Source: Hyparrhenia diplandra
Lineage: Eukaryota; Streptophyta; Magnoliopsida; Poales; Poaceae
Reading direction: 5' to 3'
NCBI GenBank assembly: GCA_015847255.1
Contig: JADLZK010009269.1
Coordinates: 1 to 64,000, forward strand
DNA length: 64,000 nucleotides
Part shown: piece by piece, positions 10,585-22,541 of the stretch
Numbering within the stretch: position 1 is the first letter of the stretch
Layout: each line of letters begins with the position of its first letter
Program-made: the position numbers and the translations under genes
The notes under the pieces: model-generated
What the model saw: only the letters and a program-made list of their open reading frames with translations
Databases searched by the model: none
Told to the model about the DNA's origin: nothing

Positions 10585-11475
10585 TCTTGTAAGTCTAAGC
10601 ACAACCGTCTACTACGATTTGGTCCAGAGTTGATCTAGATGCACGACTTCAAGTCCCCACTTTATGAAATCCACGTGCTGTGTCAATCTTGAGGTCATGT
10701 AAGATTGCCCCTACTACCAGTTGTGCATAAGGGCACTCACAATGCAGACTCTACCATAGAGTCTAACCTTATTTATTACCACCATATTTATTGCACTTTG
10801 CTGATGTGGCGCTGATGTGGCAGCATATTTATAGAAGAGAGAGGGAGAGAGGGAGACTCTACTGAATCTTATTTATAGACTCTATGTGGCGCCACTCTCT
10901 TCTATAAATAAGTCTTATTTATAGACTCTCTCCCACTCTCTTCTATAAATAAGTCTTATTTGGACTCCAAGTCCACATTACTCAAGGTAATAAATAGTCT
11001 TAGACTCTATGGTAGAGTCTGCATTGTGAGTGCCCTAATTATTTTTCTCCATTACCAGCAACTTGAAAACTGTGCAAGGATTCGGTAGAAGAGGTGCTGG
11101 TTAATACGTTGACAAAGTTGGAGACTCTGCTTTGCTGAGCATTTTGGGGATCTCATGTGTCATATAGCTATACAAGAAGACACGTCACTTTCAGAGGAGT
11201 TAATAGGTGATTATAACCGTCCGATCAAAATAAATGATTATTTAGGAGTACCATAGCAATCACGAATTTTAATTAGTAGTCTATACCACCCATTCACCCA
11301 GCTAGCTAGGTAGGACTCATGTGTAGATTGCCAAGCATATAGAAGAGCGACGGCGACGCTGACTGTGGACTACCAATCGAATTTTTCGCACCTGCATGAT
11401 GCTACGATGATGCCTACATATATATTGCAGACAATATCGATCATTATATCATGCACAAGTTATTCCTCCATCCTC
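10585..11475 (+). repeat. Local duplicate, copy 2 (partner 6090-6715), with a Tourist insertion
   Basis: This copy keeps the block order of 6090-6715 and adds the Tourist MITE at 10731-11035. Beyond atgcacaagttattcctcc at about 11452-11470 the two loci diverge. It is non-coding. Confidence 0.75.
10731..11035. mobile_element. Tourist-type MITE (PIF/Harbinger)
   Basis: The 36-bp terminal inverted repeats begin GGGCACTCACAATGCAGACT and are essentially perfect. The element is flanked by TAA at 10728-10730 and 11036-11038. The interior is full of tatttataga and gactct motifs and folds back on itself. The paralogous segment near 6300 has no such element, so it acts as an empty-site comparison. Confidence 0.85.
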
Positions 11476-12222
11476 CACATCCTAATCTGTCGTGCCAGTG
11501 CAACGCTAGGCAACAAATGAATATCCATAGGCCAGGTTTGTTGCTTGTGCGCCCACGCACTGCACTGTACCTGCCGCCTCCGTGCATATCGTCTGACTGC
11601 GTGCACGAATGCCAGCGCATCGCCTTTGTCCTGTTGGCTCGATCCAACCAATTCATCGTGACATCGTCCATGCACGTACGTCCAATCAATGCCTGTGGTT
11701 GTTCAACCATTGCGCTAGCTCTAGGAGCAGCTTGTAGCCACTCATCATCATCCATCCCGGCCTGCATTACTGCGTTGCCTGGCCATTTTTCCTCCCCACG
11801 GAGCAATCGATTAGAATGCATGTATAAGGCCCAGCCGTGACTGTTCAGGCTAGCTAGCTGCGTCGTCTGCGTGCAAAAACAGTCAAAGCACGCACTGAGA
11901 GGAAGAGGAGTGTAGCTTAAGCAAGCTAGTAGTGATGTACTAGCCACTCGCAGTCACAGCTAGGCGAGAGAACAAAATCATGGAAACAACCACCAGTGAT
12001 CGAGACTGTGGACGACTGAGCTATCAGCTACTATGCCTCCATCTCTGTGCATGTGTGCTCTGTAGTGTAACAGCGTCAGAAGAAACACTGTTGCTGAATC
12101 GATCCATCCATCAGGTAGATCTGATCTGCCGTTACTCTTGCTACAACCCTCTATATGGTCACTGCAAACTCTAATAAGATGGTTACACCAACACTTTTTT
12201 TTTGGAAAACTTAATAGTCATA
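11476..12222. other. Intergenic, no supported gene
   Basis: Overlapping open frames of up to 167 codons occur on both strands (the longest at 11444-11947, - strand). They show no domain, and their codon composition is not gene-like. I see no transposon ends here. Confidence 0.45.
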
Positions 12223-12231
12223 TTTTTAAAT

Positions 12232-12954
12232 GAGTAAAATGCATGAATAGCCAATAACTTGTGCGGCCGTGTCGATTTGGGTCATCAACTTCAAAAGTGC
12301 ATTTTTAGGTTCAAAAACTTTACTTGTGGTGCACCAATAGGCCATACCCTTTCAACTCATATTTTTCTCCTACGTGGACAACGCTCTTTTATCAAAATGC
12401 CCTCTCAAATCCTTCGTCCTCTCATTTAGTAGGCTTACCACCACACTACACTCTTCTGGGCATTTCATCGAGCACCCAAGGGCCGCACTTCGCCGCGATG
12501 TTGTTGATGCCATGGTCACCAGCATTGTGGCCGTCGTCGCCGGAGAGCTACGCGCGGGGGAAGGGGCAACGACGCCGCCATCGCTGTCGTCACTCGGCCA
12601 CCCGGCCTGGAGCGCATGATGGCCGCGCTGCCGCCAAACATGTTGGCGTCCCTCCCGGAGCAGGTGTTCAGGAAGGCCGTGGAGCTGCTCCGCGGCTGGG
12701 CTGGTGTCCAGCCGCGCAACGTGGGGCTGCAACTAACCATAGGTTGAAAACAGGATTGGGAATGAGAGGACGAAGGATTGGAGGGGGTATTTTGCTAAAA
12801 AGACACTGTACACGTAGGCGAAAAACATGAAACAAAGAGATATGACCTATTGGCGCCACAAGTAAAGTTTTTGGAACTAAAATTAAACTTTCGAAGTTGA
12901 TGGCCCAAATCGATACAGCCTCACAAGTTAATGGCCTATTCATGCATTTTACTC
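12232..12954. mobile_element. Pack-MULE: Mutator-like element carrying a GC-rich gene fragment
   Basis: The terminal inverted repeats are about 115 bp long, starting GAGTAAAATGCATGAATAG on the left and mirrored on the right. The perfect 9-bp duplication TTTTTAAAT lies outside at 12223-12231 and 12955-12963. These two traits define Mutator-like elements. The centre (about 12470-12745) is much more GC-rich than the ends and holds a frame with Met/Leu-rich, Ala-rich sequence including SLPEQVFRKAVELLRGWAG, which looks like captured host exon sequence. No MURA transposase is present, so it is non-autonomous. I do not recognise the donor gene. Confidence 0.85.
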
Positions 12955-13453
12955 TTTTTAAATCTACCGATTGCAAAGACAGATTCTTGAAAGCAGTCAT
13001 CTTTTAAAAATCTTTCTTATGCGATTTGTACTACCATTTTTCTATCACAAGCAGAAGTGCAGAACCCGTACAGTAGTGTAAGTGACTAAATAAAGAAGAG
13101 AACAACCACTACAGGAGTACGTATACCGACAACGTTTGTGGCACATCGATCAATCAATAATGCACGAATCATTGGTCAAGTGATCGTATATAGAGAAAGT
13201 ACACCGGGCTTTCCCGACCTGACGACAGCACGACTGAACGAACAACATCGTATGTACTCTGCTGCTTGTCAGACAATCAATGAAGTTAGTATATCACTCC
13301 TGTGTAGATTCGTCGCCTGTCGCCAATCCATGTGCTGTGAATTTATTTTATTAATTAATTTGTATTTATTATACTAATAATATATCCATCTTCGGTTTGT
13401 GTCAAAACAACAAATTTGAAGGAGGGCCTAGCTGTTGCAACTTAGGCGTGCTG

Positions 13454-13530
13454 AATTGATAAAAAAAAAAAAGTATCAGGGGGGGCGGGGGGCTTCTCCC
13501 CACTGAGCTCTTCAAAAAATTGATAAAAAA
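13454..13530 (+). mobile_element. Short LINE 3' tail with 13-bp target duplication
   Basis: AATTGATAAAAAA occurs at 13454-13466 and 13518-13530. The roughly 51-bp insert carries gtatcagggggggc, ggcttctccccactgagctc and an A-run. That is the same tag layout as the 3' end of the LINE at 2629-2678 (gtgtcaggggggg, tttcccctaccgaatcctc, poly(A)), so it probably comes from the same LINE family. Confidence 0.65.
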
Positions 13531-15840
13531 TGTTGTTTCAACTTAAAACCTGGAAAATAAGTTTGCTTAGGATAATTCATTCCGTGTGTGCCTGACAATG
13601 TAGTGCATCGTCGACCGTTCGGCGATGTTTTAGCTGTATGAACGGACTGAAATCTCCTTGGCTGTACTGTTGTTGGCGCGTCCTTGGGTACCCGGAACAG
13701 AACATTCAACTTTTCTGTCGACTGCACGAACACTTCCCTTTCGCGCTGATCTGTCCCAGGATTACCAATTCAATCAGTGCGTACATATCACGGTTTTTCT
13801 ATCGCTGTAAGCCTATAATCATCACCGTTTTGTGTAGTTCAGCGAATTGCTTGTAGGGTTTTTTGCTTGTATTTCTGAATGCCAATGACTGGTACTCGTC
13901 AGAATAGATGGCTGCTGATGCTCATCAGAACTCGGCTTCATCTCTTTCTTTCCCTTCTCTTCTGAAAGACAGAAATCATTGGTTAGTGGTCTGTCCGTAT
14001 ACCCAGAATACACTACATACAGTTCTGCACCAATGCAACAACTTTGCATTCAGATTCAGTATATCATCACCAAGTGCTATATATCCAGCCAGAGAGAATG
14101 GTACAGTACAATGTACAGTATGTATAAACACACATACCAGTTCCAGTTGGATCATGACATTGAGTGGATCCCTGTCCACCGTGCCAGTACGTCGCTGGGT
14201 CGATCCGAGCAGCTAGCGCGCGGCGTTGATATCGCATCACAGGGACACGGTACACGAGCCGTAACAGTGCTTGGCCCCCAATCATAGCACGGCCGCCGGA
14301 GGCCGTGCAAGCAATCTATTCTCGTCGTGCGAGGCCGATGGATCGGCGGATCCGCCAGTATTAACTCGCGTGCTTGCGGGTTACGGCTAGACAGCACAGA
14401 GCAGGACGAAACGCAATCCAGGCAGGCGAGCTATAGCTTCTCGCTGTGAACCTCGGCCGGCTCGATCTCCATCTCTTTGGCCTTGTCGACTTGTCGATCC
14501 CAGTCCCAGTCTCCCAGAGCTATAGCTACTAGCAGGCTTGCTCGCACGAACAAGCAAGTCAAATTTGCAGTTGATGGTTCGGTTTACGCCCTTAATGGCG
14601 CATGATTAGGACCTGGTGGTGGAGGGAGATGCTGCATGAGTGGATCGCGTAGCGGTTAGTGTACCTCATGGAGCCACATGGGGGCCGGGACTGGCCGCGG
14701 TTTTTCCTTGCGCACAGCCGGCCGGCAGACCGGGACTGTCCATCCAGAATGTACTGTGGGGTTGGAATGTACTGTCCCGGCTATCCCCACCCAAAGCAGA
14801 GACGACCTGCTGCAACTGCAACGCAACAAGAGGCTGGCTACGGGTAAACGAGCCTGGGCAGCGCTGGAGTAAGTGGCTTGCCGAGACACGGGAGAGCCAG
14901 CCGTCCGCACCGCACGGTGGCCGGCGATGGATCGGTCGACGACCCACGGGCCACGGGCACATTCACCTGTCAGAGCCGTGTGCCGTGCGCGCGCCGGCCG
15001 GCCGCGAGGACACGGGACGGTTGGGTGCACCGTACGTGCAGCAATAAAGCATCACCAGGAAACGATGGCAACGGATCGGAGGAGCAGCAGTGCGTTGTCA
15101 CGTCGCCCTCGCTCTGCACTGTGCGCGTCCGTACGGTGGATCCATCGATCACCCTCCACCCCCACACCTCGTCGTGGTCGCGGCAGAATTCCCTGTTAGA
15201 TCAGATGCCGTGTCGTGGTATCAGGTTCCTGTATCAGGGCAACCTGCAGGACCCGCCGACGACGTACGGCCTCGCCGGGCGCCACGAGAGGGGCCGAATT
15301 GACCCGCACAGTCCAGCGAGTATGCGAGTGCAGTGGCCACCCGCGACACACTGCCCTATGCGCCAGCACACGAGTCGACCGCATGGCGTTGCGTCCCGGG
15401 GGATTAACCGTGTGTGTGACCGAGCAGATCCCGGCCCCCACCCACAGCAGCGTACCCGTCGAAGGGCCGACGGGGGCGGGCTCGGCTCTCCCTCGGGAAA
15501 CCACCAACAAAGTCGTGTGTAGGCGATCCCGAGGGATTTGCTTCCCCGCACCCCACCCAACCAGTCCGGACCGGAGGGCGGGCGCCTAGGATTTCACATG
15601 GCAGGCACGCCACTGCGTTTGCGTTGCGTGGCGCCGCCACGTGAGCCCGCTCCGGTGTCCCAGCCCGTCCGGCGATCACTTGGGCGCGACGTACGGCTCC
15701 GCCACACCGACCACGCCTAGCAGGCCTGATCATCTCATCATTTCGACTCGCCCGTCGTAAACTCACATGCACATGCACGGCTGGAGCTGGACCAGGAAAC
15801 ACTGGCCCCTCGAGACGGCCAGAGCTACGATCGACCACCG
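13531..15840. other. Upstream region of the Dof gene, GC-rich from about 14160
   Basis: No gene is supported. From 14160 on, open frames of 60-214 codons overlap in most frames on both strands, the pattern of a GC-rich non-coding stretch. None carries a family motif. The region probably holds the distal promoter of the Dof gene. I did not find a transposon boundary in it. Confidence 0.5.
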
Positions 15841-15848
15841 TATAAAAA
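15841..15848 (+). promoter_or_regulatory. TATA box of the Dof gene
   Basis: TATAAAAA lies 204 bp before the Dof start codon. A C/T-rich leader (tctccctctcgccctcgatcg and ccatccatctctcatcg) follows, typical of a grass 5' UTR. Transcription would begin near 15870. Confidence 0.65.
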
Positions 15849-16051
15849 CCCCAGCACCTCCTCTCCCTCTCGCCCTCGATCGCCCCACCTCCATCCATCT
15901 CTCATCGAATCTCTCCAAGGTCACCTCCGACGATCCCTCTCACATCACAACATTCTTGCCCAAGATACTCCCAGCTGCTGCTCGCTCGCTCCAAGCTCCA
16001 TCTCTGACCCCCCGCGCGCGTACGTAGTGGTGGCCTAGCCGCCTACCTAAG

Positions 16052-17062
16052 ATGTTGTCTTCACACCACCACGAGGCCATGCTGCCGTACGCGCCGGGGC
16101 CGCCGCTGCCGCCGTCGCTGCTGGTGGACCGGCGCTACAAGCAGGGCGGCGAGACGGCGCCCAACTGCCCGCGCTGCGACTCGCCCAACACCAAGTTCTG
16201 CTACTACAACAACTACAGCCTCAGCCAGCCGCGCTACTTCTGCAAGGGCTGCCGACGCTACTGGACCAAGGGCGGCTCCCTCCGGAACGTGCCCGTCGGT
16301 GGCGGGTGCCGGAAGAACCGCCGGAGCAAGTCGTCCTTGCGGTCGGCGGCGGACGCCATCGCGAGCGCCGCCGCCGGCCGCGATGCGGCGGCGTTTGGCC
16401 ACCGGCCGTTCCCGGGCCCGGTCCGGCCGGACCTGGTCCTGGAAGGCATGGTCGGCAACCCGTCGAACCCAGCCGACCAGGCGATGCCCGCTGCTGCCGA
16501 GGGCTCCACCATTGATCTCGCAATGCTGTACGCTAAGTTTCTCAACCACCCGCCGGCGGAGGAAGGTGTCATGAGTGCCGTGACGCCGGAGTCGGCTGGG
16601 CAGGTCGACGAGGCGTTCGACACGTTCAGCGCGTCCAGCGACCTGAGCCCCGGCGTTCTGGCGCCGCTGCCGTTCGATCCGTGCCACGTCGACGGGTTCG
16701 GTGAGTGGTCAGCAGGCGGGGCAGTGAGCAGCACTGGCAACTCGAGTACGGCTAGTACTACCGCCGCAACCACCATGCTGTGCGCTGACGTGAGCGTGCA
16801 AGCTGCGTTCGGCGAGCTCAACTTCGCCATGGATCAGAGCTGCTTCGACTCGCTAGGCTTGCCCACGGACGACGTCGTCGGCAACTTCTCGTCGTCGTGG
16901 TGTTCGATCGTGCCGGGCTTGTCGACGTTAGAGGACACCAAGTATGACTCGTTGGATTCGTTCCCAGACGACGCCCTCAGCCTTCACGAGAGCATGATTA
17001 GCGGGACTGATCATGATTGGAGCGTGGATTGCCAAGGATTGGAGGCTCTCTACATGCCGTAA
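16052..17062 (+). CDS. Dof-type zinc-finger transcription factor
   Basis: This single-exon gene encodes 336 residues. Dof proteins are plant-specific nuclear regulators that bind AAAG core sites through one C2C2 finger. The finger is complete: Cys39, Cys42, Cys64 and Cys67 give C-x2-C-x21-C-x2-C, with the family signature YYNNYSLSQPRYFCKGCRRY and the basic tail WTKGGSLRNVPVGGGCRKNR just after. The N-terminus is short, with a His cluster and Pro-rich stretch. The rest is Ala/Ser/Asp-rich and acidic near the end (DHDW, then EALYMP), a likely activation region. The start at 16052 is the first ATG after the leader and gives a normal family length. A TATA box lies 204 bp upstream. The frame is intact. 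The finger fixes the family with near certainty; the subgroup is not assigned. Confidence 0.96.
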   Translation: MLSSHHHEAMLPYAPGPPLPPSLLVDRRYKQGGETAPNCPRCDSPNTKFCYYNNYSLSQPRYFCKGCRRYWTKGGSLRNVPVGGGCRKNRRSKSSLRSAADAIASAAAGRDAAAFGHRPFPGPVRPDLVLEGMVGNPSNPADQAMPAAAEGSTIDLAMLYAKFLNHPPAEEGVMSAVTPESAGQVDEAFDTFSASSDLSPGVLAPLPFDPCHVDGFGEWSAGGAVSSTGNSSTASTTAATTMLCADVSVQAAFGELNFAMDQSCFDSLGLPTDDVVGNFSSSWCSIVPGLSTLEDTKYDSLDSFPDDALSLHESMISGTDHDWSVDCQGLEALYMP

Positions 17063-17501
17063 CTACACTACATACATCATCAAAATTCTTCTTCTTCTTC
17101 TTCTTGTTAATTTGATGTTGTTCTTGACTTCTTGTGATGATTGGTTTCCTACATTTTTTTTTCCTTCTTTCATTCAATTCGGTTTGGAAGAAATATATAT
17201 AGAGATATGTATGTTTTTGAAGAGAGGTACGTGAGGGACAAGTCGCTCATGTAAATGAATTAAGGATTCGGTATACTTGTGAGATAGATCGAGGCAATAC
17301 AATAATGAAGCTTGGAAATTGTAGTCTATATATAACATGATGAATGTTACTAGCATCAATCTTTCTACTGTGCCGGTGCAGAGTTTATTTGCAATCTTCA
17401 GATTTTACATGAATGTGGTCCTTGATGAATGCATAGCATGGAAGTGGAAATGATCACTGCTTACCGGAAATGCTAGAGAATCTGCAGGAAATTCAATAGT
17501 A
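17063..17501 (+). other. Dof 3' UTR and downstream flank
   Basis: After the stop there is a CTT-repeat tract (ttcttcttcttcttcttg) and AT-rich sequence with several AATGAA/AATAAT-like signals (for example near 17250 and 17300) that could serve polyadenylation. No other feature is seen. Confidence 0.4.
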
Positions 17502-17783
17502 CTCCTTCGCCCCAAAAAGAATGCACTTATTGGAATTATGCCTTCAAAAAAAAAAATATTGGAATTGTACCTGTCAAATTTCCTAAAGTTCAAAGTTTAT
17601 AATGATTGGTATTAACAGTTATATCTTAACCAATATTCATTATGTAAATATATTTCGTCATTAATCTAATGATACTTATTTTGTATCATAAATGATGCTT
17701 TTTTTTTGTAAAACTTTGGGCAAAGTTGAAAACGGTTAACACATCAGAAAGTGAGAATTGCATTCTTTTTAGCACGGAGAGAG
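17502..17783. mobile_element. Stowaway MITE
   Basis: The left end CTCCTTCGCCCCAAAAAGAA is mirrored by TTCTTTTTAGCACGGAGAGAG at the right. TA flanks both sides (17500-17501 and 17784-17785). The interior is AT-rich. A poly(A) micro-insertion has landed inside it at 17538-17556. Confidence 0.8.
17528..17566 (+). mobile_element. 19-bp poly(A) micro-insertion inside the Stowaway, 10-bp duplication
   Basis: TATTGGAATT at 17528-17537 is repeated exactly at 17557-17566. The insert is atgccttc followed by eleven A. It post-dates the MITE that contains it. Confidence 0.7.
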
Positions 17784-20700
17784 TACTGTTTACTGACAAA
17801 AACTGGAATTGCAAAGCATATGCACTGAACAAACTGATTCGTTATACTATTTGGACTCTTGGTCACAATCATCACTCTGTTAAATGGCCTTGGTTATACT
17901 GTTTGAGACTAGGCTTAGTTTGGTGGAAGCAAATAATAACTTGCATCCCAAGTATTGAACAGGGCATGTGTGTCTTGTCTCCCGTCTGCTCGTCCAAAAT
18001 GGTTAGTCAAAACAAAACCAGTGTCATCAACTGAGAGGGGAGAAGCAGCTGTCATTGCCTAAATTGATAGAGATTGCTTCTACAGAACCATTCAATTCAC
18101 CTTCATGATGACTTATTTATTTCTGTTTATTACTATTTCATAAAAAATCTACAAGTATTCTTTTATGCTCCACGGAGAACATAATTTAAAAAGACAGTAC
18201 TGTAGTCTCTCTAAAAAAAAAAAACCTTTATAGTAGTTAGTCCAGCTGTTCATTCAGCATCTAGTAAGACGAATATTTCTGCTCGGGCAGATTGGAAAAA
18301 ATCAGTAAGCTACACTACACTGCACAGTCTGCACTTCATATTCCTTTAGATAAAGTATAAAAAATTACTGTAGCCGCTTGATCAACCAAGGATACACAAA
18401 ACTCTTCACTATTACAACATCTTAGCAATTGGCTAACTTACTGCGTTTTGTATGTGTAACGGTTTGTGGTAACATTGTTCTTAGGACTTCAATCTTCATT
18501 GGCACTACTCCAAACAACTCTGGCTAATTGTTATAATGCATAAAGAAACCGGAGCCGGTAAAACAAAAAATAGTGGATATTTCATCACAACCTCCTAGTT
18601 TATTTTGATGGGAGATTAAAAGGCAACTCCTTGATATAGTGGTAGTGCTTGAAGGAGCCAAAGGCGAGCTGTTCCGAACCGGGGCTTGACCGACCTTAGT
18701 CAAACTGTTCATTCCATTGCTAGTAAGCATAATTTGGTGGTAAATTTGAAGAAGATCAATAAGCTACATTGCACTTTTCATATTTGTGTAGATAATAAAG
18801 CAGTAAGAAAAAAACATTGTAGCCACTAGATGACCAATCAATCAAACTGTTCATTCCACGGTTATTCACTGTTTACAATAGCAATTTGGCTTGACAGCGT
18901 GCATGCACCCATATGAACAGCTAGCAGTACTGTAGCAGTGCGATAATTCACAATCGCGGCATATACCAACCATGTGCCCCTGTTGAATTAGTAAACGTTT
19001 AGTTGTTCATCGTAGTGTTGTTAATGCTTACCAAAAGATAAGTGTAAGTGTGTAACAATCTTGATTGGCAGACCTTACCCCTAGGTCCGTGTATGTGCAT
19101 ATATAAACTGCAAAATGTTTCAACAGTCAACATCTTCTGTTGCATTAGACTATATGATCAGTTGCAGTTTCACCGTGACACTAGAGGCTACTACATACCT
19201 AAATTATCTCCTCGAGAAGTAGAACACAAACATACATCGCCAAAAAAAAAAAAAAGAAGATCGAACGCATAATTATTCTTTAAATATCTAGGAGTATACA
19301 TTATTTACAGTTATCGATAGAAGATCTCGGTATGAGGAAGAAGAGAATACTAGAAAGAATTTGGTTGACCAAGGCAGATCGGGACCAGCGCTGGCTGCTG
19401 ATCAGACTGCACCACAGCACAACCCGTGCGCGGAATAATTTACAGGGGTCAGCGCCTCCTCACGACGGATGGCGTAGGAGCTAGAGCTCTCCTACATGCA
19501 TGGCATATGTGTGCGTCGGCCGGCCTTTGCATCTTATGCTTGGCATCCACTGCTCGTACGTCGTCCATCCGAACTGAGACAGTAATGATCGATCAACCTT
19601 GGGACCTCTGCTCTGATTCTGATATACAGAAACCAGGGGAGGGCCTTAGCTTGCTGTAGCTACGACTAGGGCGGCACGCACATGGGTTTGGATCCGATCG
19701 AGAGAGATCAGCAAGGACGAACAAACCGCTGGCCCATGATCCAAGAAGCGATGGGTGCGAGACTCATGGCGATCGATCAACAGCGCAAGATTAGATATCA
19801 CAGAGCTTCTTGGGGCTTGCCATCAGAAGCTGAGCTCAGAACTAAATTGCACTCGATCGCCGTAAACAAGTGGGCCGATCGATCCATCTTCAGCTGCGCG
19901 CACGAGCTAGCTTGTGATTTGGATAGAAGTGACATCGACCTCATGGGATCGGAACGTGCTAACACACATTAACGCATATGTATTCTGTAAACATAACTCT
20001 GCAAAATGAAAATTGTCATCTACTGCAGATCGTCGAGGGTCAAATTACCAGAACTAATTGCATTGGCAGTCATCTCAGTAATATGCCCGGAGTGGCAGAG
20101 TCCAGTTGGTTCCTAGTACGATGCTTTATTTGCCACTAGAGAATCGCGTTCGTTTCTACGTGAACCGATCAATAGGCCTTACTGGCGTGTATATTCATCA
20201 TCAGAGACCTACTTAAAAATACTGCTAGAGGAAGATGGATGACCGGCGAGGGACTGAGGACTCGATCGTACCTAGTCGTACCGGAGGACATAAAAGCACG
20301 GTCAACTCGATGCACCGCTCGTTCAACTGATCTACTCCGTATGTGAGCACGTCGTCGTCGTCGAGATGGTGCCTCGGCATTTGCAACGGGTAGTGGCTCG
20401 GCCCTCGTGCATGTGTTGTCTTGCCATTCGCGCGTCGCGTATTCCAACACGTAAACGGTGCCTTATCTTCGCCGCACGCTGCCCCATCCAACGACGCCAC
20501 GGATGCACTTGCATTGCATTATTCCCGCGCGCTAATGGGACTTGGAATAAAGTAGCTTATGTGTTGACTAAACTCGTGCTCCACCACATTTCGCTCGATC
20601 GTCTTACGGCCGGCCGTGCGTCCGTTTAATCTCTTCTTTAATTTCTAGCAAAAATGCCGTGAAAACTGATGGAACTTTTTTTTAAAAAAGAGTTTTATAA

Positions 20701-21975
20701 CTCGGCTTTTAAAAAAGCCAACAAGTTTGGTACATCATCCAGACTGCTGGGGTTACCAGCTACAAATGAACGTTCGATACAGTAAAGTGAAATGCAAAAG
20801 GAACTGATACTAAGGAGAAACTATAACTCTACAACATCCGAAGAGACCAAGATGATAGGTGAAAAATTCTTGCTCCACTCCAGGATATCCTGCTTGATCT
20901 CCAGCACTCGGCTCCTGTCTTGTTCCTTAAGCAAAATCGCCCACTTCTGCATAAATGATACAGCGCGAAATACAATATCAGAAAACTGATGGAACTAGAT
21001 CGAGGTATTAGCAACTTGTTTGGTGTGGAATGATTACAGCCGATGCTATGGTGCAAGATCCCAACCGTTTGACTTGTTTCTTGCTGGCGACCTGTCGTAG
21101 TTTGTAAGCGGGGCTTTGACGCGGAGAATTCGGTTCCTTCAACTCACTGTTCATCGCCGACAAGCTGGAGGCTGATTTTTTTTTTCCTTAAAATAGAAAA
21201 AACGTTCATGGGCCACCTGGAAAACTAAGAAGGCTACTAGTGGGCTCTGGTTAGGTAAGTGTCCCCCACAATTCTGTCGCTGGAACAAAGAGCTCAAGCC
21301 TGTTTTGCGGACGAAATGGGCTTGGTCCTCCATTTACAACTGCAAAGCCTGCTGACCGATTGATTCGTCGGCCTTCTAGTGGTCAAAAGGGGCAAGCGGA
21401 CCAACCCAAAACAGAACGGAAATTTGCGTGTAACGTTTTCTTTCGGTTTTGAAGGTTTTGGGTGTCGAGATTTGTGTTATGGATTCGTCGGCTGTTCTAG
21501 AGTATCGTTTTGGGCCACTTATTTGGGCTGCCACGTGATGTTCTGTTTGTAGTAAGTTTTTTAAAAATTTTTTTTTTTCGGCGTTTCAGAGACGGGAGAG
21601 AGAAGGACGCCACATGTGGGCAGACCGTGTTGCAGGCTAATTGCATAGTCTGAATCATTGAATACATGAATATCATGTTTTGCACTGTCAGGTGTTTCGC
21701 TCGAGGTTATATGTTGCTTTGATCGATCTCCACTATAATTTCCATAATGATCGCGTAGGCTACGTGCGGGGTTGGGGAATGGTGCTTTCATTCAGTTTCA
21801 GAGATATAGTTATTGGAGAGAGGTTAAGGTTCAGACATTCAGGTCTTGTCTGAAATTGCTGGTCATGTGCGTTAAAAACATTTTAGTATTTTAGTGTAGT
21901 ACATAGACATCTGTACTGTTAAGTGACCAGTGTTCCTTGTCGATTTTCATGTTGAGAGGCAGCTGCTAGCAGCTA
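17784..21975. other. Intergenic, AT-rich, no supported gene
   Basis: No gene family is recognisable. A diverged direct duplication lies at 18238-18850. Blocks of higher GC with many cgatcgat motifs occur at 19380-19970 and 20220-20640. They hold short overlapping frames (for example 19682-19972) without a known domain. A retained non-coding RNA or a small gene cannot be excluded. Confidence 0.4.
18238..18850 (+). repeat. Diverged direct duplication of about 160 bp
   Basis: About 18238-18400 and 18697-18850 share ordered blocks: ctgttcattc, ctagtaag, atcaataagctaca-like, catatt, tagataa, attgtagcc, and gatcaaccaa or gaccaatcaa. They differ by many small changes. A piece with cctagtttattttgatgg lies between them. 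Confidence 0.5.
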
Positions 21976-22128
21976 CTCCCTCTGTTCCATTAAGTTTATC
22001 ACCTTGAATTCCGTGACATCTTTTTCGATGATTCGTCTTATTAAATATTGATCCTTACATATTTTACACAAATACACAAACATTAAGTCTAAAAGTCAAA
22101 AACGTCAAACTCCATAGAACGGAGGGAG
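21976..22128. mobile_element. Stowaway MITE, 153 bp
   Basis: CTCCCTCTGTTCC at the left is mirrored by GAACGGAGGGAG at the right. TA duplications sit at 21974-21975 and 22129-22130. The ends are well preserved and the interior is non-coding. Confidence 0.85.
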
Positions 22129-22541
22129 TAGCTAGCTATTGCATGCCACTTCATATCTAGGGTTCCACATGTAAGTTTTTTTTTAACTGTGCATCTTCTT
22201 TCTCATCCTCTTTGTTGGGGAAGCATTAAAATTTTCCTCCACTTATCTTGCAGCTTAGCCGCCTTCCTATTAACAAACCACGACGCAGGACGTACGCCTC
22301 CGGCCTTCCTCCCTGTCTTGAGACTTGCGAGCCGCGATCCCATCCAAACTGCCAACCGTCACACCTGTGCCTTCTGTCATCGTCGTCTAGTCGTTAGTAT
22401 ATGGTAACAAAAAGACAGCAGCCCAGCACCACCCAAGAGCCTCAAATTTGCTATGCCAGCAGCAAAGGTGCAGTCCGATCAGTCACACCAAGCTTTACAA
22501 TACAGAGGCTAATTGGTGTTAATTAGTAGGTTAGAAGACAG

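Noticed and set aside
11444..11947. 167-codon frame on the - strand
   Set aside because: An overlapping plus-strand frame is of similar length, and neither has a known motif or gene-like composition.
14640..15590. Long open frames on both strands (up to 214 codons) upstream of the Dof gene
   Set aside because: They overlap in most frames, follow local GC content, and contain no recognisable domain. They are best read as promoter or intergenic DNA.
16061..16830. Antisense and alternate frames over the Dof gene (up to 208 codons)
   Set aside because: Shadows of a GC-rich real exon; the Dof frame has the full zinc finger and the others have nothing.
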